Part shown: in pieces, positions 4,364 to 8,419 of the stretch | Layout of the letters: every line of letters begins with the position of its first letter | Numbering within the stretch: position 1 is the first letter of the stretch | Source: an uncultured Eubacteriales bacterium | GTDB lineage: Bacteria > Bacillota > Clostridia > Oscillospirales > Oscillospiraceae | Direction of reading: 5' to 3' | NCBI GenBank assembly: GCA_900544945.1 | Contig: UQXG01000101.1 | Location: forward strand, 1-8,419 | DNA: 8,419 nt | Notes under the pieces: model-generated | What the model was told of the DNA's origin: nothing | Database searches by the model: none | What the model saw: only the letters and a program-made list of their open reading frames with translations | Program-made: the position numbers and the translations under genes

Positions 4364-5470
4364 TCATTCTTCCACCGGGAACCAATAGGAGAAGTAGAAC
4401 CCGGCGATGGAGCCCCACATGTCGTCCCCGTCGTACTCCCAGGGGCGGAAGTAGTAGACTTCCTGGGGCAGAATGTAGGGGCCGTACATGGCGGCATGGA
4501 TGGCTCGGTACTGGGTCATGGTAGGTTGGGCGGCGGAATAATTTCGGTTGATGCCCTTCATGCCGTAGACGATATCCCGGACGGTGTTGCTGAAGTAGGG
4601 GCTGGTCAGCCGGTTCAGAGCCACCTCTGCCACTGCCTGCTGTACCTTTTCCGACTTATTGCGAGCCTGAGCCCAGACGTAGGCAGCCAGAAGGCGGATG
4701 TCCTCTTCGTCCAGCTCGTAGCCTTCGTACCGGGTTTCCGGGGTTTCCGGCTTGGAGGCATCGTACAGCTCCGTGTCCTGGGGCATGGCGGATTTGTCAA
4801 AGACCCAGGCTCCGGCGTAGCCTTTGGTGACGGCAAAGTCCGTAAAGCCATTCTCCCAGCCGGGCTGAAGCTCTTCTTTATAGTAGTTGGGTCGGAAGGG
4901 GTCGTTGATGAGGATTTTCCCCTTCTCGTTCAGCCCCGTCAGGACGATGAAGTGCTGGCCGGTGGTGAAGTCCGATTTTTCGTTTTCCAGCACAATGACC
5001 ACCTTCCCCTCCTCCAACGCCTTCCGGGTCAGGGAAAAGTCGAAATTCTTCTCGTAGGGCAGGTGGAGGGCTTCCGCCGCCAACTCCAGCTTCTGCACAT
5101 TGTTCAGTCCCTCTTTGTCAAAGTGGTACACCAGCTGGTCGGGGGTGTAGACCCGGTCGGTCATGTAGGTCGCCACCATGGCAAGGCTTGTCAGGCTGCA
5201 TCCGGAGGTGGCGATGGTGCCGCCCGAGCTTCCGAATTTCAGGTAGGGGTAGTCCGTCTGATAGTATTGGGGCACGGTGTCGATGGCCTGCCGGAGGGGT
5301 TCCGTCTCTGCCACGGTGGTCTCCGGGACGGTTTCCGGCTCCGTGACCAGGGTTTCCGGCACGGTTTCCGCCGCCGCTTCCAGGGGGACGGAACGGAAGC
5401 CTAGGCTGAAGCCCGTCAGAGCGGAAAGCAGGCACAGCAGCGCCGCGGATAGAATCCATTTTTTGCTCAC
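4364..5470 (-). CDS. Secreted C39-like peptidase fused to a SleB-like domain
   Basis: A 368-aa exported protein. Residues 1-26 look like a signal peptide (MSKKW then a hydrophobic stretch). Residues 31-58 are a Thr/Pro/Glu/Val-rich linker with repeated TVPET-like units, probably spanning the cell wall. A C39-like domain covers about 65-225: C91 in SGCSLTSLAM, H173 in GQHFIVLTG and N189-D190 in INDPF. The C-terminal part (about 255-350) resembles the SleB/Hydrolase_2 cell-wall hydrolase fold: DIRLLAAYVWAQAR, then AVAEVALNRLTSPYFSNTV, then EVYYF. At the position of the SleB catalytic Glu it has Q268, and a second acidic position is K272, so peptidoglycan cleavage by this domain is doubtful. The start is GTG (5468-5470) with AAAGG about 12 bases upstream. 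It faces the other C39-like gene tail to tail and is divergent from the transporter operon. Confidence 0.85.
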   Translation of the reverse strand: MSKKWILSAALLCLLSALTGFSLGFRSVPLEAAAETVPETLVTEPETVPETTVAETEPLRQAIDTVPQYYQTDYPYLKFGSSGGTIATSGCSLTSLAMVATYMTDRVYTPDQLVYHFDKEGLNNVQKLELAAEALHLPYEKNFDFSLTRKALEEGKVVIVLENEKSDFTTGQHFIVLTGLNEKGKILINDPFRPNYYKEELQPGWENGFTDFAVTKGYAGAWVFDKSAMPQDTELYDASKPETPETRYEGYELDEEDIRLLAAYVWAQARNKSEKVQQAVAEVALNRLTSPYFSNTVRDIVYGMKGINRNYSAAQPTMTQYRAIHAAMYGPYILPQEVYYFRPWEYDGDDMWGSIAGFYFSYWFPVEE

Positions 5471-5502
5471 AAATTGTTGCGCCTTTCTGGGTATTTCCTA
5501 TC

Positions 5503-5531
5503 AGTATACCAGTTTGCCCCGGGCAATGCAA
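5503..5531 (-). promoter_or_regulatory. Promoter of the peptidase-hydrolase gene with a palindrome
   Basis: On the minus strand TTGCAT (5526-5531), a 17-base spacer and TATACT (5503-5508, 5/6 match). The spacer contains an inverted repeat, TTGCCC-C-GGGCAA (5514-5526), placed where a repressor or activator could bind. The -35 is weak (3/6). Confidence 0.4.
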
Positions 5532-5540
5532 GCTTTTCCC

Positions 5541-5574
5541 TTTACTTTTCAGGCAAAATCTGTTATTTTATAAC
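5541..5574 (+). promoter_or_regulatory. Candidate promoter of the transporter-mrnC-rqcH operon
   Basis: Two overlapping registers are possible: TTTACT (5541-5546) with TATTTT (5564-5569), or TTTTCA (5546-5551) with TATAAC (5569-5574), each with a 17-base spacer. Either gives a leader of under 25 bases before the ATG at 5595. Confidence 0.3.
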
Positions 5575-5594
5575 CATTGAAAGGCGGTGGAGCC

Positions 5595-6101
5595 ATGAAA
5601 ACCAAACGAATCACCCGGCTGGCTCTGCTGACGGCCATCGCCCTGACCATTTTCCTGGTGGAGGCCCAGATCCCGGCGCTGGTGCCCATTCCCGGCATCA
5701 AGCTGGGGCTTGCCAACATCGTCACGGTGTTCACGGTCTACGCCCTGGGGTCAAAGGAGGGCTGCCTGGTGCTGGCCGCCCGGATTTTCCTGGGGGCGGT
5801 GTTCGCCGGGAATTTCAGCACCATTCTCTATTCCGCCGCCGGGGGAGCCCTGGCCATTCTGGTCACCATCGGCCTGCGGAAAATTCTGACAAAAAATCAG
5901 CTCTGGGTGGCCGGTGCTCTGGGAGCCGTGGCCCACAGCATCGGGCAGATGGCCATGGCGGTGCTGGTGACGGGCACTCCGGGACTTCTGCTGTATCTGC
6001 CGGTGATGATCGGCGTGAGCATTCTCACCGGCTGCTTTACCGGGCTTTGCGCCCAATTTCTGGTAAATCGAGGGAAACTATGGAAAACTATTTCCGAATG
6101 A
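5595..6101 (+). CDS. Gx transporter family / HepPP synthase component I-like
   Basis: A 168-aa, very hydrophobic membrane protein of the family named Gx transporter or heptaprenyl diphosphate synthase component I (Hpre_diP_synt_I). It resembles small-molecule-binding S components of ECF transporters; the true substrate of this family is not settled. Visible features: about five to six hydrophobic segments (9-25, 39-52, 57-72, 76-95, 104-125, 131-156), the conserved GIKLGLAN motif (34-41) after the first segment, and a GNFSTILYSAAGG segment (72-84). The ATG at 5595 has AAAGG (5580-5584) ten bases upstream; a TTG at 5577 would overlap the ribosome binding site. It overlaps mrnC by 22 bases. Link to prenyl lipid supply is known only by family naming; no prenyl synthase gene is next to it here. 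Confidence 0.82.
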   Translation: MKTKRITRLALLTAIALTIFLVEAQIPALVPIPGIKLGLANIVTVFTVYALGSKEGCLVLAARIFLGAVFAGNFSTILYSAAGGALAILVTIGLRKILTKNQLWVAGALGAVAHSIGQMAMAVLVTGTPGLLLYLPVMIGVSILTGCFTGLCAQFLVNRGKLWKTISE

Positions 6102-6484
6102 ATCTGACAAAACAGGAAATCGACGCCATTTCCAATCTGGGTCTTGCCCACATGGGAGACTGCGTCTTTGAAATTCTCTGCCGGGGCTACCTGTGCGCCA
6201 AGGGGGAGACCACCGTTGACCGGCTCCACCGGGATACCATCTCCCTGGTGAAGGCCACCTCCCAGGCAAAGTTTGTGGACAAGCTCCTGCCGCTGCTGAC
6301 CGAGGAGGAGACCGCCTACTACCGTCGGGGGAAAAACGCCCACGTTCACGCGGTGCCCAAGTCGGCAACCCCGGCTCAGTACGCCAAGGCCACGGGGCTG
6401 GAGGCGCTGTTCGGGGCATTGTATCTGGCGGGACAGACTGACCGGCTGAACGAGCTGTTCCACCTGGTCATGGAGGACGCGTAA
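6080..6484 (+). CDS. mrnC: Mini-ribonuclease III MrnC
   Basis: A 134-aa RNase III-family enzyme without the double-stranded-RNA-binding domain, which matures the ends of 23S rRNA in Firmicutes; it works as a dimer in the cytoplasm. Seen: GLAHMGDCVFE (21-31) with the metal-binding D27, the YYRRGKNAHVH segment (80-90), and ATGLEALFGALYL (104-116) with E108 as the second metal ligand. Length and motifs match the family. The ATG at 6080 is preferred because GAGGG (6070-6074) lies five bases upstream; a second ATG at 6098 would form an ATGA overlap with the preceding stop and remove six residues. The stop codon directly abuts the ATG of rqcH. Being cotranscribed with rqcH puts rRNA processing and ribosome rescue under one promoter. 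Confidence 0.92.
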   Translation: MENYFRMNLTKQEIDAISNLGLAHMGDCVFEILCRGYLCAKGETTVDRLHRDTISLVKATSQAKFVDKLLPLLTEEETAYYRRGKNAHVHAVPKSATPAQYAKATGLEALFGALYLAGQTDRLNELFHLVMEDA

Positions 6485-8233
6485 ATGGCTTTTGACGCAT
6501 TTTTTCTTTCCGCCGTGCTGGAGGAGGTGCGGGGGAAATGCCTGGGGGCACGGGTGGACAAAATCCACCAGCCCAGCCGGGATACGGTGATTTTTCACCT
6601 CCGGGGGCGGGACAACCGGGAAAAGCTGCTGTTTGCCGCCAATCCCACCGCGCCCCGGCTCCATCTGACCGCCGCAAGCCCGGAAAATCCCCCGGAGCCG
6701 CCCATGTTCTGTATGCTCCTGCGAAAGCATCTTCTGGGAGCCAAATTGGCGGAAATTACCCAGCTGCCCATGGAGCGGGCGGCCTATTTTGCCTTTGAGT
6801 GCACCGATGAAATGGGCTTTCCCGTCCGGAAGACCCTGGCCGCGGAGCTCATGGGCAGGACTTGCAACCTGTATCTGCTGGGGCCCGACGGTCGGATTCT
6901 GGACTGCCTCCGGCGCATCGGCCTGGACGAGACCAGCCGCCGCCCGGCACTTCCCGGCCTTCACTACCAGCAGCCGGAGCCGGTTGCCAAGGAGAATCCC
7001 CTGACGCTGGAAAATTATGTCAACCTATTGACCGCACCCGGGGCGGATTTGCTCTCTGACCGGCTCATGGATACCCTGGGGGGATTGTCGCCCCTGGTCT
7101 GCCGGGAGGCGGCACTGTTCGCCGCCGGAAGCACGGATGCCCGAGTCAGTTCCCTGGACACGGACGATACGGAGGAAAAGCTGCTGCTTTTCTTCCGGGA
7201 GCACCTGAACCATCCCAAACCCTATGTGTACGTCCAGCCGGACGGTACACCCAAGCAGTATGCCTTCTGCCCCCTGCGCCAGTATGGAAGCTGCGAGGAA
7301 AAGGAATCCTTTGCCGCGCTGCTGGACGGCTTTTACACCCTCCGGGATCGGAAGGATGCCATGCGTCAGAAGAGCCAGGCCGTGCGCAAAACGGTGCAGA
7401 ATCTGTGCACCCGGCTTACCCGGAAGATGGCGTTGCAGGAAAAGGAACTGGCAGCTACCTATGACCGGGAGCGTCTGCGCCAGCTGGGGGACATTCTGAC
7501 CGCCAACATTCATCGGATTACCAAGGGGCAGACCAAGGTCGTCTGCGAGGACTTTTACGATGAGAACATGGCCCCAGTGGAAATTCCCCTGAGTCCCCTG
7601 CTCTCCCCTCAGCAGAACGCGGCGAAATTCTACAAGGATTACACCCGGATGAAGAACGCCGAGAAGGAGCTGACCCACCAGCTGACCCTGGGCGAAGGGG
7701 AGCTGAGCTATCTGCAAAGCGTGCTGGAGGAGCTGAACCGGGCTCAGACCGATGCCGAGCTGGAGGAGATTCGGCAGGAATTGCAGGAGCAGGGCTATCT
7801 GCGTCAGGAGCCGGGGCGCAAGCGTCCCAAGCAGAGCAGGCTCGCCCCCATGCGCTTCCAGTCCACCGACGGCTACCCCATTTATGTAGGCCGGAATAAC
7901 CGGCAGAACGAGGAGCTGACCTTCCGGCTGGCCCGAAAGGACGATATCTGGTGCCACGCCAGCAAGGTTCACGGCTCCCATGTGATCATTTCCTGCGGCG
8001 GCACCACCCCGCCGGACGACACCCTGACCCAGGCTGCCCAGCTGGCCGCCTACTATTCCGAAACCGGGGTTGGTCAGAATATCCCCGTGGACATGACCCA
8101 GGTGCGGCAGGTGAAGAAAATCCCCGGTGGCAAGCCCGGCATGGTCATTTACCACACCTACAAAACCGTCATCGCCAACCCCTACCCGGATATCGTGGTG
8201 GACGCGCTGAACGCGGAAAAGAAGGAATCCTAA
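6485..8233 (+). CDS. rqcH: NFACT protein RqcH (Rqc2 homologue)
   Basis: A 582-aa ribosome quality-control factor. In Bacillus subtilis, RqcH binds 50S subunits stalled with peptidyl-tRNA and recruits tRNA-Ala to add C-terminal alanine tails that mark the peptide for degradation. Older annotations call it fibronectin-binding protein A. Domains: NFACT-N at about 1-150 (MAFDAFF start, VDKIHQP 24-30, EPPMFCMLLRKHL 71-83), a helical middle and coiled coil at about 290-435, and the NFACT-R domain at about 455-560 (DDIWCHASKVHGSHVII, then VRQVKKIPGGKPGMVIY). Gapless alignment with my memory of the B. subtilis N-terminus puts E97-R98 at the D97-R98 motif, a conservative change. The ATG abuts the mrnC stop, with GGAGG (6472-6476) eight bases upstream. 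A strong terminator follows. Confidence 0.93.
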   Translation: MAFDAFFLSAVLEEVRGKCLGARVDKIHQPSRDTVIFHLRGRDNREKLLFAANPTAPRLHLTAASPENPPEPPMFCMLLRKHLLGAKLAEITQLPMERAAYFAFECTDEMGFPVRKTLAAELMGRTCNLYLLGPDGRILDCLRRIGLDETSRRPALPGLHYQQPEPVAKENPLTLENYVNLLTAPGADLLSDRLMDTLGGLSPLVCREAALFAAGSTDARVSSLDTDDTEEKLLLFFREHLNHPKPYVYVQPDGTPKQYAFCPLRQYGSCEEKESFAALLDGFYTLRDRKDAMRQKSQAVRKTVQNLCTRLTRKMALQEKELAATYDRERLRQLGDILTANIHRITKGQTKVVCEDFYDENMAPVEIPLSPLLSPQQNAAKFYKDYTRMKNAEKELTHQLTLGEGELSYLQSVLEELNRAQTDAELEEIRQELQEQGYLRQEPGRKRPKQSRLAPMRFQSTDGYPIYVGRNNRQNEELTFRLARKDDIWCHASKVHGSHVIISCGGTTPPDDTLTQAAQLAAYYSETGVGQNIPVDMTQVRQVKKIPGGKPGMVIYHTYKTVIANPYPDIVVDALNAEKKES

Positions 8234-8234
8234 C

Positions 8235-8269
8235 AAAAATCCCTGGGCATTGCGTGCCCAGGGATTTTT
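8235..8269 (+). terminator. Intrinsic terminator of the rqcH operon
   Basis: AAAAATCCCTGGGCA (8235-8249) pairs perfectly with TGCCCAGGGATTTTT (8255-8269) around TTGCG, starting one base after the rqcH stop. The A-run at the other side makes it potentially bidirectional. Confidence 0.92.
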
Positions 8270-8330
8270 GATACCGTCAAAAAACGAATGTGGCACAATT
8301 CTCTTGTTCTTCTGAGAAACATCGAAAAAC

Positions 8331-8381
8331 GCACTGGTGCGGGAGCACCCCGGCTCCCTTGTGCAAAGGGTGGTGCTCCGC
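8331..8381. repeat. Nested hairpin repeat
   Basis: GCACTGGTGCGG (8331-8342) is identical to 3997-4008. The outer stem GCGGGAGCACC (8339-8349)/GGTGCTCCGC (8372-8381) has one bulged G and encloses an inner CCCTT (8356-8360)/AAGGG (8366-8370). It appears to be a third repeat type joined to a fragment of module B. No gene is visible from 8270 to the end. Confidence 0.65.
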
Positions 8382-8402
8382 GCAGCGAATCAAAATTACC
8401 AT

Positions 8403-8419
8403 GACTGCCGGTGGCAGTC
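8403..8419. repeat. Terminal 7-bp hairpin
   Basis: GACTGCC (8403-8409) pairs with GGCAGTC (8413-8419) around GGT at the very end of the window. The window edge cuts its context, so its role cannot be judged. Confidence 0.45.

Noticed and set aside
4325..5404. Long plus-strand open frame (359 codons) opposite the C39/SleB-like gene
   Set aside because: The minus-strand frame has a signal peptide, the catalytic motifs and a recognisable fold; the plus-strand product is low-complexity Gly/Val/His-rich and matches nothing.
5474..6484. Long plus-strand frame extending mrnC upstream to 5474
   Set aside because: The upstream part is a frame-shifted reading of the transporter gene; mini-RNase III homology starts only near 6080.
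5897..6964. Minus-strand open frame spanning three plus-strand genes
   Set aside because: It crosses the transporter, mrnC and rqcH genes, all well supported on the other strand.
7025..8296. Long minus-strand open frame (423 codons) opposite rqcH
   Set aside because: It runs through the rqcH terminator hairpin and is antisense to an unmistakable RqcH sequence.

Overview
The window reads as GC-rich Clostridia chromosome, most likely an Oscillospirales/Oscillospiraceae-type gut Firmicute. The evidence is strong AGGAGG-type ribosome binding sites, sigma-A-like promoters, mini-ribonuclease III, an RqcH of the bacterial Firmicute type, a Gx-transporter-family membrane protein, two C39-like extracellular cysteine peptidases, and intergenic hairpin repeats of the kind scattered through gut Clostridia genomes. 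No rRNA, tRNA, CRISPR array or transposase gene is visible. I could not place it to genus.

Left part (1-2780): tadA (tRNA adenosine deaminase, minus strand) is divergent from a compact three-gene operon of small proteins: a 40-aa cysteine-rich zinc-ribbon-like peptide, a 77-aa helical protein and a 103-aa sigma-region-4-like helix-turn-helix protein, joined by short overlaps. A good promoter lies inside the end of the third gene and should drive the next pair, a diacylglycerol-kinase-family lipid kinase overlapping a NUDIX hydrolase.

Middle part (2781-5470): two gene-poor intergenic stretches packed with hairpin repeats flank a self-contained unit (extended -10 promoter, C39-like secreted peptidase, strong terminator). 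A 59-bp element occurs as a direct repeat on both sides of this unit. The copies differ at only two bases, and those two bases pair with each other in a predicted stem. Facing this gene from the other strand is a second secreted C39-like peptidase fused to a C-terminal SleB-like cell-wall hydrolase domain; that domain carries Gln where SleB enzymes have their catalytic Glu.

Right part (5471-8419): a tight operon encodes a Gx transporter/heptaprenyl-diphosphate-synthase-component-I-like membrane protein, mini-ribonuclease III (mrnC, 23S rRNA maturation) and RqcH (ribosome quality control, alanine tailing). It ends at a 15-bp-stem terminator. The last 150 bases have no gene and hold more hairpin repeat sequence that shares a 12-mer with the middle region.

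Nothing here is clearly a new defence or mobile system. The most interesting material is the covarying modular repeats that bracket the peptidase gene, the SleB-like domain without its expected catalytic residue, the Glu-Arg variant of the RqcH DR motif, and the small zinc-ribbon/helical/HTH operon of unknown role.
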